Assembly: GCF_027579695.1 (NCBI RefSeq)
Contig: NC_083569.1
Span: 75,860,649 to 75,924,648 of the forward strand
DNA: 64,000 nucleotides
Direction: 5' to 3'
Source of the DNA: Neoarius graeffei
Lineage: Eukaryota; Chordata; Actinopteri; Siluriformes; Ariidae
Shown: piece by piece, positions 51,090 to 61,587 of the stretch
Numbering within the stretch: the stretch's first letter is position 1
Layout of the letters: each line of letters starts with the position of its first letter
Made by a program: the position numbers and the translations under genes
The notes under the pieces: generated by a model
What the model saw: only the letters and a program-made list of their open reading frames with translations
Told to the model about the DNA's origin: nothing
Databases searched by the model: none

Positions 51090-51204
51090 GGCTGGCTTTG
51101 AGTGGTATATCAGATAAATTCCATCCACCTAGCATGATATTGAACGAGTCAAAGACAAGTAGCTGAATGAAATATATCTGATATATACCACAAAAAACCC
51201 AGCC
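51090..51204. repeat. Inverted-repeat unit (hairpin) with GGCTGG ends
   Basis: The left arm 'ggctggctttgagtggtata' faces the reverse complement of the right arm 'ggctgggttttttgtggtat', with 'tcagata(a/t)att' continuing on both sides. The 115-bp unit could be a small MITE or the end of a larger foldback. A TSD is not certain. Confidence 0.5.
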
Positions 51205-51572
51205 ATTATTATTATTATTATTATTTATACACATTTGATGGAACAACAAACAGTTAAGAACAGGGGGGTAACTTACCAATATTGAATGCTGGTTCTGATG
51301 AAATGCAATTCAATGTTCTGTCAATCCAATGTACTGTACAAAGTCAAAGTTCTAATGATGCTACAAGTCCAAGAAGCCTGAATGACAACCCAGCTTATGT
51401 TAAGCTATATACAGGTTGACAGTTCAAAGTTACTTTTGGTCATAGTTAATTGTTACACTGCAGTTGTTCAAAACAAAGGGGCTTTGTTGAGTGAAGTCCT
51501 CTTGTAAAAGTCTCCATCACTTTTCCTCACCTCCAAGTAGAACTTTGACAGTATTTCTGCTATTGCTCTCTC

Positions 51573-51880
51573 TTCCAGTTTTTCGATGTCCGTTTGGTAT
51601 GTTTTTCTCTTGTAAATATGTGTGAAGAATATCCAGTGAAGTTTTGGTAGTCTTTCGGGTGTTCAGCGCATGTGTCTCTAAATCTTCCGCTTTTTATGAA
51701 GCAAACCTGGCAGCCATGTTGATGGACAAACTGTCAGTCACTCGCTAGTACGGAAGTTTTACGTCTCCGATGTGTCTCTTTTCCAGTTTTTCGATGTCCG
51801 TTGGTATGTTTTTCTCTCTTGTAAGTAGGCGCGAAGAATATATCATGTTTTGGTAGCCTTTCGGGTGTTCAGCGCGTCTT
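51573..51880 (+). repeat. Direct repeat, 208-bp period
   Basis: 'ttccagtttttcgatgtccg' starts at 51573 and again at 51781, each followed by 'tggtatgtttttctc', 'gaagaatat' and 'ctttcgggtgttcagcgc'. It looks like a local duplication of about 100 bp of homologous sequence separated by diverged spacer. Confidence 0.8.
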
Positions 51881-53036
51881 TATTTTCAGTTTATTTATTT
51901 CATGCTTAAACCTAGCACTGGATTAACCTTGTCTTCTCTCTTTCCCGGCCAACAAAGAAATGATTGTGTGCATGCGAAGCAGAAAAGTTTTGTCATTGGA
52001 TCTTCGCATCAGCTCTGATGTGTGACGTGGTGTTGTCTTGACATCATGCGATATTATAACAATATCGCGCACTCATTCTCCAGTGGGGAGAGTGGTGTAA
52101 TACATGGAGGATAAGCGATATGATAATATTGCATGCCATCAATAAACCCACTGGAAGGGAACAGAATACATGTTTTTATTCCATGGAAAAAGTGGCCTGT
52201 ATGTATAATCTACAATATCTATCTCTGTATTAATATACAGTATAAATTCAGTGACGTTAGTATTAACAAAGTCGAGTGACGAGACGATGAGTGAATTGTA
52301 TCTCGGGTGATGAAGCAGAAATTGATAAGGATGATGATGATAAAGTGAGAAGCCAGTTCTCGTTGTAAACATATTCTTCGAAATTTGACAGCAGTGTTGT
52401 TTTTCCATCAGTAGATTGGGTTATACAGGTAGAGCAGGGTGTCTTTCAGTGGAACTAGAAATCTTTAAACGTGACTGTCTGTCTGTTTTTTGGTGTAACC
52501 AGAGTTTACGTTTGTAAAAATCTGACTGTATGAGTTTTCCCAGGCTACCTGGATTATTGTTTCCACCCTGCTTTTAATGAACACACTTCAGTGTCAGTGT
52601 TGCAATAAGTTTAAACGTCTCTATGCTTCAGACACAAAATGGTGATGGTTCAGAGTCCATAGATGTTGTCAAACAGTGGTGAGATTGCCACACATCTTGG
52701 CGTCGTTTCATTTTTGATGATCTCCTGTGACCAATAGGTGGCACTGCTCTCATCCTCTTTCTTTCTCTCCAGAAGCACCACAAGCCCAATCCCACAGTCC
52801 CCCCCCCCCCCAGTTGACAAAATCATTCTTTCTCCTTTATCATCATCATCATCCAGCCCACACACATGGAGTGACTGTCATCCTGCCTGCCTTTCTTCCT
52901 CGCTGTGACAATAGGATGGGGAGAGATACTTGCTTGAGCTCTTTACAGTTCTGTTAAATCTTAAAATATCATAACCAACCATAATCTTGTCAAACAATGG
53001 ATTAGTTTACTGACAGCTTCTCTGTGTCTGTCTCAG

Positions 53037-53059
53037 CCCCCCCCCCCCCCCCCCCCCCC
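53037..53059. repeat. Poly-C tract, 23 bp
   Basis: Twenty-three consecutive C within a pyrimidine-rich stretch. Confidence 0.9.
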
Positions 53060-54718
53060 GACATGTTCTCTTTGTCTGTCTGTCTCGTTGTCGTCTCAAG
53101 TTTTCTTCATGCTACATAATCTGTCTTATGTTTTCTGTTCTCCGCCTGCTGGAAAGACTTATTTATTTCCTGGATGTCGATGTTTCTTTTTGTCTGCCCT
53201 CAGCCCTGAGGGTGCAAACAGAATTTCAATATGTTTTTATCGCTCCGCTCATCTCATCTCTCTCTCTGTGTGCTTTTTTTCTTGCGTTTGTGCTCCTATG
53301 TTCCAGTCAACTGTTGTCTAGAAACTAATCGAAGATCCTTCTTGAGGTCGCAGAACTATATTCCGTGAGTTGTTGAACGATTAAAAGATTGTTTTAGTAT
53401 TGAACATATCACACAGGCTTTGAGACCGTATTGAGGCTGATGGGTGCAATTACTTTATGGATCCATACATGCTTTCACTCGGATCTAGCTTGATTAAGAA
53501 GATTAAATATATGCTGTTTGTTTTGAATACCAGTATTCCCTGAAAGCACTGCATTGATTCATTATCTTTTTTCTGTCTGCCTGTCGATCTGAATTTATTC
53601 TACTGATGAAAGGAAGCAAAAACCTTCACATTCCAGGCAAAATAGCATGTTCGACCAGCACCCCCTATCTCCCTGCACCTTTCTTTACAGACATTAGCAT
53701 AATCTTACTATGTTTATCTGTGAACCAAAGTCAGGCACTCATCTTTTCCCTCCCAGAAGGACTCATTATCCTGTAGTAGCATTATAGCACTATTAGCCTC
53801 AGTGACTATGAGAGGACTCGGAGAGCAGCAAAGGAGCTGGACTTCTGTTCTTATGGGTCATTAAAACAAATGAAGGATGACCACTAACTTGGAAAGCCAA
53901 CTATGTTGAGGTGTCATTTAGGGATCTGCTCAATGCCTCTGAGTATATTCATCCAGAAGAATGATGCTGAATGTTTGGATTGAATATCTTGTTCTCCTGC
54001 AGCAGCATGGCACCAGAGATGTATCTCACTGTCCGAGAACATGACGCCTTAATCAAGTATCCCACATAGAGAACAATGCAAAAAGGAAATCTGAAGTTTA
54101 ATCACAGTGTTTCATCCGAGCTCCAGTCACTGACCTAGTACACTGCAACCCCGCTCTAACAAACACTGTGGGGGACGTCCGAGTAGTTCGCTCTACCGAA
54201 AAGTTCGTAAGACTGAAATGGACCCACTTGTCACACCAAACACTCACTCTTGCGTAAAACAAGACCAACTGTGCTGAATTTATTTACAGTGAATTCACTC
54301 CCACATTTAGAAAGTAAAAGAAACGAGTCACTCTTTCCAATGTGGTAAAAAATAATGTTAATATTATAACCTTTCAGTTAGTAAAAGTGCATATGGCAGT
54401 GAGGGTGTGGTCAGGTGTCGGCTGTGAAAGGCAAGGAGTCAGGTTGACCCAGCAGATAACGTGATGAGTTACACTTGTCTAATTATTGGCTGTCTATTAA
54501 TGTGTCTGAAATCACTCGCTTGTTGACTTCTCCCTACTCACTATATATACTATATAGTATTATAGGGAATTACTATATAGTGAGCTCATTGGTAAAATGA
54601 AAAACGCTTTCGGACACTACTCCGTCTTGCTGTTATGTCATTACTGTCGCACAATTAAAACATGCCAGATCAGTTGGCTGGTGGGTTTTCAAAATAATAA
54701 ATACATGCATTTATTTTA

Positions 54719-55470
54719 TTCGCGGTGCGGGTTCCATCAAATCCTGCGCTCTGATTGGCTGGTGAGCGGGTCCGTATCCTACGATACGGACCCCAGTTAT
54801 GGACCTCTGGCAACTCACTCGTTCAGAACAACAAACATAGTAGCATTTTTTGTCAACATTTATCTTTTTTTTTTTTTTTTTTAAATAAGATTTATTTATG
54901 ATTATCAAAAATCATACATTTTTGCCAGCATTTCTCAGGAGAATAGCATTAATTTTACAGCATGGATAGCGATAACGACAGTGTTCACAGCGAAAGTGAG
55001 TTTTACTACCCTGAGGAAGAAGAAATAAAAGAAAAAATTTCAGGAGAAAGCTAAAAACCTCTAACTTGCTAACACAGCAAAAACATGGCTGAATCCTGAA
55101 TGACTCAATTTTGTATAAATGGGGGACTACACAGGCGGCAAAATGTAGTTTTTTTTTTTTCCCCCTGTCATGGAAGTGCACTTGTATACTGAGGAGGAAG
55201 CCATTTGCATTACAGCCGTGAATGAGGATTCAAAATGGCGGCTCGGCTTGGTTTTCCCTTTCGGGTGCTCTCGTTTTCTGTTAGAATTTGGTAAAGAAAA
55301 AAATATTATAAATAAATATAAATATTATTTACTAGCTTAAGGTCAGTCCGTATGGTGAAATACCGTGACCTCGACCATGAATACTGACCTCGGCCCAGAG
55401 GGCCTCGGTCAGTACTTTCAAGACCTCGGTCACGGTATTTCACGATACAGACCTCCCAGCTGGTAAATAA
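54719..55470. mobile_element. Unclassified non-autonomous element with GGTCCGTAT ends
   Basis: It interrupts MITE-M copy 3 between 'aatacatgcat' and 'catgtatgtattttt' (a possible imperfect 7-8-bp duplication). The right end carries the palindromic 'gacctcggtcacggtatttc' and 'gaaataccgtgacctcg' pair, and both ends contain ggtccgtat-type sequence. It includes a 31-T/A-rich zone and a mini-ORF at 54962-55054. The superfamily is unresolved. Confidence 0.55.
54962..55054 (+). pseudogene. 30-codon acidic mini-ORF
   Basis: MDSDNDSVHSESEFYYPEEE, then EIKEKISGES and a stop. It is a strongly acidic start typical of transposon-encoded N-termini. It probably represents the first exon remnant of an ancestral gene in this element. 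No homologue can be named with confidence. Confidence 0.35.
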
Positions 55471-55513
55471 CATGTATGTATTTTTGTGATAAATCCATAT
55501 TATACTGAGCGTA

Positions 55514-57039
55514 CAATGCTCAGTGTAAATGAGTACACCCCCTTTGAAAAGTAACATTTTAAACAATATCTCAGTGAACACAAAGAATTTCCAAAATGTT
55601 GACAAGACAAAGTTTAATATAACATCTGTTTAACTTATGTGAAAGTAAGGTTAATAATATAACTTGGATTACATATTTTTCAGTTTTACTCAAATTAGGG
55701 TGTTGCAAAAATGAGTACACCCCACAACAAAAACTACTACATCTAGTACTTTGTATGGCCTCCATGATTTTTAATGACAGCACCAAGTCTTCTAGGCATG
55801 GAATGAACAAGTTGGCGACATTTTGCAGCATCACTCTTTTTCCATTCTTCAACAACGACCTCTTTTAGTGACTGGATGCTGGATGGAGAGTGATGCTCAA
55901 CTTGTCTCTTCAGAATTCCCCAAAGAAAATAATTTCTTTACACCACAAAGGTGAAGGCTACAAGAAGATCAGCAAAGCTTTACTTATCAGTCAGAATACT
56001 GTAGAAAAAGTGGTACAAACATTTAAGAAAGATGGAACTGCAACCATCTCACAGAGACGTCCAGGTCATCCATGGAAGTTAGCCCCTCAACAGGAGTGTC
56101 TTCTGATGAGAGGGGTTGAAGAAAATCGGCATGCAAGTTCACTGCAGTTATCTAAAGAAGTAGAAAGCCAAACTGGGGTGACTATTTCCCATGACACAAT
56201 ACGGCGTACACTGCAGACAAAGATGAAGACTACTGGGACTCCATACTCCATACTGGAGTGATGAGACCAAGATAAATGTTTTTGGAACTGATGGCTTCAA
56301 AACTGTATGGTGTCGCAAAGGCGAGGAATACAAAGAAAAATGCCTGGTGCCTACAGTGAAACATGGTGGTGGCAGTGTCCTTATGTGGGGCTGCATGAGT
56401 GCTGCTGGTGTCGGGGAGCTGCATTTCACTGATGGCATCGTGAATTCACAGATGTATTGCTCTATACTGAAAGAGAAGATGCAACCATCACTCCGTGCCC
56501 TTGGTCGTCGTGCACTTTTCCAACATGACTAAACACGCATCTAAGGCCACTGTTGGATTTCTGAAGAAGAACAGGGTGAAAGTGATTCAGTGGCCAAGTA
56601 TGTCTCCTGATCTGAACCCAATCGAACACCTCTGGGGAATTCTGAAGAGACAAGTTGAGCATCACTCTCCATCCAGCATCCAGTCACAAAGAGGTCATTG
56701 TTGAAGAATGGAAAAAGATTGATGTTGCAAAATGTTGCCGATTTGTTCATTCCATGCCTAGAAGACTTGGTGCTGTCATTAAAAATCATGAAGGCCATAC
56801 AAAGTACTAGATGTAGTAGTTTTTGTTGTGGGGTGTACTCATTTTTGCACCACCCTAATTTGGGTAAAACTGAAAAAAGTGTAATCCAAGTTATATTATT
56901 AACCTTACTTTCACATTCTAAGTTAAACAGATGTTATATTAAGCTTTTGTCGCGTCAACATTTTGGAAATTGTGCTCACTGAGATACTGTTTAAAATGTT
57001 ACTTTTCAAAGGGGGTGTACTCATTTACGCTCAGTACTG
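55514..57039 (+). mobile_element. Tc1/mariner element Tc1-D with ~410-bp terminal inverted repeats
   Basis: Flanked by TA (55512-55513 and 57040-57041); excision restores the MITE-M text 'gagcgta|tttccc'. The left arm 55514-55925 is the reverse complement of the right arm 56631-57039 at high identity. The right arm includes the last ~60 codons of the transposase, so the left arm carries an antisense copy of that coding end. The outer termini include 'gtaaatgagtacacccc'. The 5' UTR and first codons of the gene are absent. Confidence 0.9.
55926..56820 (+). pseudogene. Tc1-D transposase, N-terminus replaced, frameshifted
   Basis: From 55933 the frame reads IISLHHKGEGYKKISKAL, TVEKVVQTFKKDGT and SQRRPGHPWKLAPQQECL, then LSKEVESQTGVTISHDTIRR (two DNA-binding motifs). 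A deletion near 56220-56262 removes the segment before D1. KVNVFGTDGFKT-like sequence follows, then VKHGGGSVLMWGCMSAAGVG, HDxTRI-like D2 sequence near 56525, and [20 protein letters not shown] (E). The native start codon is missing because the inverted 3' copy replaces it. Non-functional. Confidence 0.82.
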
Positions 57040-57525
57040 TATTTCCCACATTAATAAATACAAAGTACTTTGCGTCTGCTGCATCTTTTGGTTCGTTTAA
57101 ATCAAGGCTGAACACTTTCTTCTTTGCCGCTGCCTTTTATTAAATCAAATTTGAGGCTTTTGATTAATTCCTCGCTCTGCACTGTAACTTTTATTCTTGT
57201 GTTTTATGTCTTATTCTATTTGAGCTTATTTTCTATTCTCTTATTGTTTTTAATTGTAGTTGAATGTCTGTTTGTAATGTTTCTTCCTCTGTCCATTCAC
57301 CAACACTTTTTTTTTTTCCTCCCTTTTTTTTTTCCCCAGTGTGACTGCAGTGCATGATGGGAGATATTGCTTGGTTAGTGACCATCGATTGTATACTACT
57401 TTTCACAATGCATTGTGGGATACCATGAGTCCACTATAGAGGGTGTAATAATTCTCACTATACATTTGGACAGCACTAGAAAATGGCAAACTCACTATAT
57501 AGTGAGTAGGGAGTGATTTTGGACA

Positions 57526-57797
57526 GTGTCTTTCAGATTTCCAGTAACGAGAGAGAGAGAGCTGTGTTCCCCAATGCATGCATGAAACCTAAAGTGACTG
57601 AAAAGTGAAAGTAGAGATAAATAGAAAAACTAGAGACCTGTGCAGGTCTGAGCTCAGCCTTTTATTTCGACGCCAGAATTCGAACCAATGTTGCAAAATC
57701 CGTTCCTTTCCTGGACAGTGCTCTAGCCTGCATGACCACAGAGGGTTACATCATGAACTAAGGTTATGTCACATGGCACTTACATAGTCCGTACACA
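57526..57797. other. Unassigned intronic stretch
   Basis: Contains a short (GA)n tract near 57550-57562. No gene or repeat terminus recognised. Confidence 0.35.
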
Positions 57798-58690
57798 GTA
57801 GTGCCACATAGACCCTGAAGCCGTTTGTTTTCAGGATAATGGCTGGCTGATGAAATTATCGGCTGGCTAGCTGACTCAGCCAAAACCTTAATGGCTGCTG
57901 CAACCACCAAAATGTTTATGGCTACAAATGGCTGATACTGGACGTCACTGTGTGGCATATATCCGGGCGAACGGATCAAACAAATGGGGGGAATAAATAG
58001 CAAATTACCACAGGTCCCCTGGTCTCTTACTTCATTGTAAATATAAATCTAGCAAGATTGTAGTTCAATGCTAATAATAAGCTAATCTGGATTGTTCGAG
58101 GAAGGCATCTAGCTATCTACTCTCACTAGCAATGACCAGTGAAGGACTGGCAGCTATCTTACTATGATGAAAGTAGAGTGGTGGAGTACTTTTTTTTTTT
58201 ATCAATCTCGAAGTATGTGAAACAAACAAACAAAAAAAATACCTTTACACTTTCCCTCAGCAGCGGCAAAGAATGCAGCCATCTCGTCGATATCGGAGTC
58301 GATTGATGCTCTGGGTGGGTTCCCGGGTTCCCCAGTGTATCGTGGTAACGGTGTGAGGGGCGGGAAGCCAGACAGGTAGTCACAACGGCAAGCTTATGGT
58401 GGCTCTCTGTGCTGTGATATCAGTTCTAAATCTCTACAGTGTATGCCTATACGTCTCTATTGTGTTACTACTAGTGTGTACAGTTGATCATGTTTGTGTC
58501 ACTTTTCTTGTAGCTCATGATGTGGATAAACCCATTATTTGATGTACACAATTCTTAGTGGCTCAGCCAAATTTTATTAGATAGCGGCTCAAATTGGCTT
58601 ACAAAATTATTGGCTGGCGGCGGCTCAAATTCTAAATGGCGGTTTTAGCGGCGCCTGGCGGCGGCTTCGGGGTCTAATACCACACTACAC
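57798..58690. mobile_element. Putative non-autonomous DNA element (ends GTAGTG...AGACCCYGAAGCCG)
   Basis: The left 'gtagtgccacatagaccctg' and the reverse complement of the right end 'gtagtgtggtattagacccc' are imperfect inverted termini, each followed by GAAGCCG. Inside both ends are 'ggctggc' and 'ggctcaaatt' repeats. No clear TSD and no long frame, so the call is tentative. Confidence 0.45.
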
Positions 58691-58832
58691 CTGTGGAATC
58701 GCTGCCCGAGGCTGGCATGCCAGTTACATTCTTAAACACGTTTGAACTTGGTTAAACATACAGACAGGTGCCTCTATAGACCCTTTTCAGTCACGTGACC
58801 TTCGTAAACGTAACCGCCATTTTGGACATGTA

Positions 58833-59212
58833 GTGGACTTCGGCTCGAATCAGTTTGAATGCGAGGAAGGCGACAAAAGAAAAAGGAGCGAGATGCAGAA
58901 AACACCTTCACTATCCAGCGACGTAGGGCATTTACAGGGCGAGCAGAAGGAGAGGTATTTGCAAAAATTGAGGTTAGCAGGCTTAGAGAACGACGTTTAC
59001 CTGCTTCCACCAGGATTGTTCACTGACGTACGGAAGTACACGAAGCCCTCGTCTTTACCTGACTTCGGCCCACATGATCTGTATACCTATGTCATTAAAA
59101 ACCCATCGCCATACACGCCAACGTCCGAGGTTCCGGAGCGCGCTCCAGCTTGCTCCAGGAGTGCTCCGGCCGAGGTTCCGGAGCGCGCTCCGGCTTGCTC
59201 CCCCTCAAATTA
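58833..59212 (+). pseudogene. YqaJ-type transposon protein, N-terminal fragment
   Basis: An open frame includes VDFGSNQFECEEGDKRKR-like sequence, then GEQKERYLQKLRLAG, DVYLLPPGLFTDVRKYTK and FGPHDLYTYVIKNPSPYT. The RYLxKL...DPY/DVYxL...DLYxYxIxNPSPYT series resembles the conserved start of fish proteins carrying a YqaJ exonuclease fold. From about 59125 the frame runs into the palindromic repeat, giving PERAPACS repeats, and stops at 59212. The nuclease domain itself is missing. Confidence 0.5.
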
Positions 59213-59431
59213 AGCAGCGTGCTCCGGGGGAGCAAGCTGGAGGGGGAGCAAGCCGGAGCGCGCTGCTTAATTTGAGGGGGAGCAAGCTGGAGCGCGCTGC
59301 TTAATTTGAGGGGGAGCAAGCCGGAGCGCGCTCCGGAACCTCGGCCAGAGCACTCCGGGAGCAAGCCAGAGCGCGCTGCTTAATTTGAGGGGGAGCAAGC
59401 CGGAGCGCGCTCCGGAACCTCGGACGTTGGC
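59117..59431. repeat. GC-rich nested palindrome/tandem cluster
   Basis: The outer arms 'gccaacgtccgaggttccgg' (59117) and its complement ending at 59431 enclose repeats of GGAGCGCGCTCC (four copies) and GGAGCGCGCTGC-type variants (three). 'cttaatttgagggggagcaa' is present three times in one orientation and once in the other. The whole 315 bp can fold into one long hairpin or several alternatives. Confidence 0.9.
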
Positions 59432-59725
59432 TCCGGTAGCTATTTACACTGGATCTGGTGTAAATAGCTGCTGGATCATAATTACAGTAAACTAGTAAAT
59501 ACAGTAAAGGAAAAACTTGAGACTGAAAGGTTTTAAGTCATCCAAATGACTGAACGTAAACATTGCTACAGTAACATGTTGTTGACATTAGCTAGTCAAC
59601 AATAGCTACTACAGAAGAACAAAGAGGTTACACTGGGTTATTTTAACCTGTTTGGTTACACACTCGCCGCCATAGAATGTTAACAGCAATGTAATCCCTT
59701 TTCTGGCTAATTTTATTCGTCTTAC

Positions 59726-59889
59726 CTCCAACAAAGTGGTCACTACACAAGCGTTGGTATGCCGAGGGCTGCCAATCTTTCCTGTTAATGGCCGCTATCC
59801 ATCTTCTCCGTCGGGATCCGATAAAATGATAAACCTTGCCTTGTTTGTTGATGGTTACTACATCCAGGTGCACAACAATATAGTGGCAT
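59726..59889 (-). pseudogene. THAP zinc-finger exon
   Basis: ATG at 59889 opens MPLYCCAPGCSNHQQT and LSFYRIPT. A frameshift follows, then RRRRWIAAINRKDWQP, YQRLCSDHFVGG and a splice-donor-like GTAAGA at 59725. All zinc ligands of the C2CH THAP finger are present (C-x4-C ... C-x2-H). It is the same type as the exon at 26797. It is probably the DNA-binding subunit of the surrounding transposon rather than a host THAP gene, because it lies between the element's TIRs. Confidence 0.68.
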
Positions 59890-60020
59890 GATGGAAGTCT
59901 TGCTGAAAGTAAAAACTTTCTTTGCTGCCATTCCTCAGTGTTGGCTGTGGTAAACTACTGGTAGTACATGTCCAAAATGGCGGCCGCGTTTGTTGTGACG
60001 TCACGTGAAAAGGGTCCATA

Positions 60021-61046
60021 GACTTCAGCCAAAGGCTGAGCCAAAAATACACCTTGACCTGTCTCCCAGTTCCTTATTGCCCCAGCATACAAGCTGTTAC
60101 AGTATGATACGAGTGTCCCATCAGCTTTACTTGCTGAAAAAGCTGGTGATCCTGGACTGCTTTTTCTTTGCTGACTGACTTAAATCACTATCGAAGTTCA
60201 TTGACTGAGTTAAAGGATCACAAATGGAGGCGATGATTACTTTGTCTGTAATGGAAATGATGGAGGTTACCGGTGTATTGTTGTCCACCCACTGTTTTTC
60301 CTAAATCTTCACCATTCAGTTCGTTCATGTGTTGCAAATCACTGGTGATGTCAGCAGTCATTTCGTCCTTTTATCCATCCTTTGATCACCGCTCTCGATA
60401 ATTGTTAGTGATTGACACCTAAGCGAGGCTAGTTAAGCCTTTTATGGCGTTAACACACATTGTTAACTTGGCTGCAGACTTGATTACTTACTGTTCCTCT
60501 CTGGGAGGAAGAGGAACACATGGCTCAGTAATTTTTGTCTTGCCTGCGTAGCAGTTTTCCGAGACACAGCGGTCACTTTTTTCCGGACTTTTTTACTGTT
60601 TGTAAAAACTTTTGACGTTTTCAGATATCTCCAAAAGTAAAGGTGATCCTGTGTCTACACTGCATATGCATATTTGCTATGTGGAGGGCTTCTTCCCCAG
60701 GGGTGAATTTTTAAATTTTGACCTCTGGCGACAAATTCAATGAAAAGCTTAGACGTTTCACCATATCTCCCAAAGTTAAAAATGACCACATGCCCAGACC
60801 ACATTTTAACATCCACCCTAAAGAGGCCTTCTCCCCCAGGTTTTTTTTTTTTTTTATGTCAACTTTGATCTTTTGTCTTAATGCAATGTGAAATTATGTT
60901 TGCTTGCTTCTGAGCAGGCAAGACTTTGCTGTGCTTCTGGTTATCTTTATTTTTAAGACTCTGACTCCTTGTCATTAAAGGTGGGGGACATGAACTTCAT
61001 TTGTTGAATGTGAAACTTTGTTGTAAGAGTCCGTTCTAGCACGGTT
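60021..61046. other. Intronic stretch, no gene; short duplicated segment near 60610-60850
   Basis: Around 60620-60850 a ~125-bp unit occurs twice in diverged form: 'atatctccaaaagtaaaggtg' and 'ccatatctcccaaagttaaaa', each followed by a 'cttctccccagg'-like end. A poly-T run lies at 60841-60856. Nothing coding. Confidence 0.45.
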
Positions 61047-61587
61047 GCAGTGTCAGGGCCACTGACAGCTTTGGCTGGGCCCGGGACAAAATGCTCTGAA
61101 TGGGCCCCCCCAGGCCAACACACACACACCCACCCACCTCTCTTATCCCAGTCTCTACTCACTCCAACCCTTAAATGACAGGTATTCAAAAACCATTCAA
61201 CCGGTCAACAACCATTTCATTTTAGCATTTCAACATTTTTACAGTTTTAACATTTCCTTAGTCTCCAACTATTCAGGTGCGAAATGCAATGCGCCGGACT
61301 TTTGTTGTGCGTGCGTACTGTCCAGTGTGAAAAGCAGAGAAGAACACACCGCTCGAGAAACGGCGGGATATGATTGCAGGCTAATGTGAATATTCTTAGC
61401 TTCAATCAGATATATGAAACACAATGTTATTAAGCCGTTGTGGTTATGAAATGATTCAATGCCCTGTGCGTTTGATATGGTGTTCAGTGTGACTTGCTCT
61501 CCCCTCGTTTGTAAGATGAATTGCGTGCTGCGCGTGCCTTGGTTGGGGTTACTTTACGGGGCTGGAAAAAGTTGACTGCGTCTTACC

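Larger units (their letters stand above)
51205..54500. other. mb21d2 intron: mostly unassigned, with direct repeat and poly-C tracts
   Basis: No coding exon was recognised in any frame. It contains the 208-bp-period direct repeat (51573-51880), 13 C at 52799-52811 and 23 C at 53037-53059. The region 52.4-54.4 kb is the least repetitive part of the intron and may be original intron sequence. Confidence 0.45.
54501..57525. mobile_element. MITE-M copy 3, expanded by two nested elements
   Basis: It starts 'tgtgtctgaaatcactcgct' and ends 'agggagtgattttggaca'. Its colinear body is shared with copies 1 and 2, but interrupted at about 54719-55470 by another element and at 55514-57039 by Tc1-D. Uniquely it keeps about 160 bp (57167-57338) that copies 1 and 2 lack, a LINE-3'-UTR-like stretch. 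Confidence 0.75.
58777..60018. mobile_element. THAP + YqaJ-like DNA element (ISL2EU-type?), internally replaced by GC-rich palindrome
   Basis: Termini are TAGACCCTTTTCAGTCACGTG and, reverse-complemented, TGGACCCTTTTCACGTGACG, flanked by TA (58775-58776 and 60019-60020). The left side codes rightward for a protein resembling the N-terminus of YqaJ-nuclease transposon proteins (58833-59110). The right side codes leftward for a THAP exon (59726-59889). A THAP gene plus a YqaJ gene with a 2-bp TSD is, as I recall, the architecture of ISL2EU elements. The centre is a structured repeat at 59117-59431. Confidence 0.6.

Noticed and set aside
59095..59364. Repeat-rich ORFs (PERAPACS units) as a possible repeat protein
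   Set aside because: They appear in both strands because the DNA is palindromic, and they stop where the repeat changes phase. The DNA structure explains them better.
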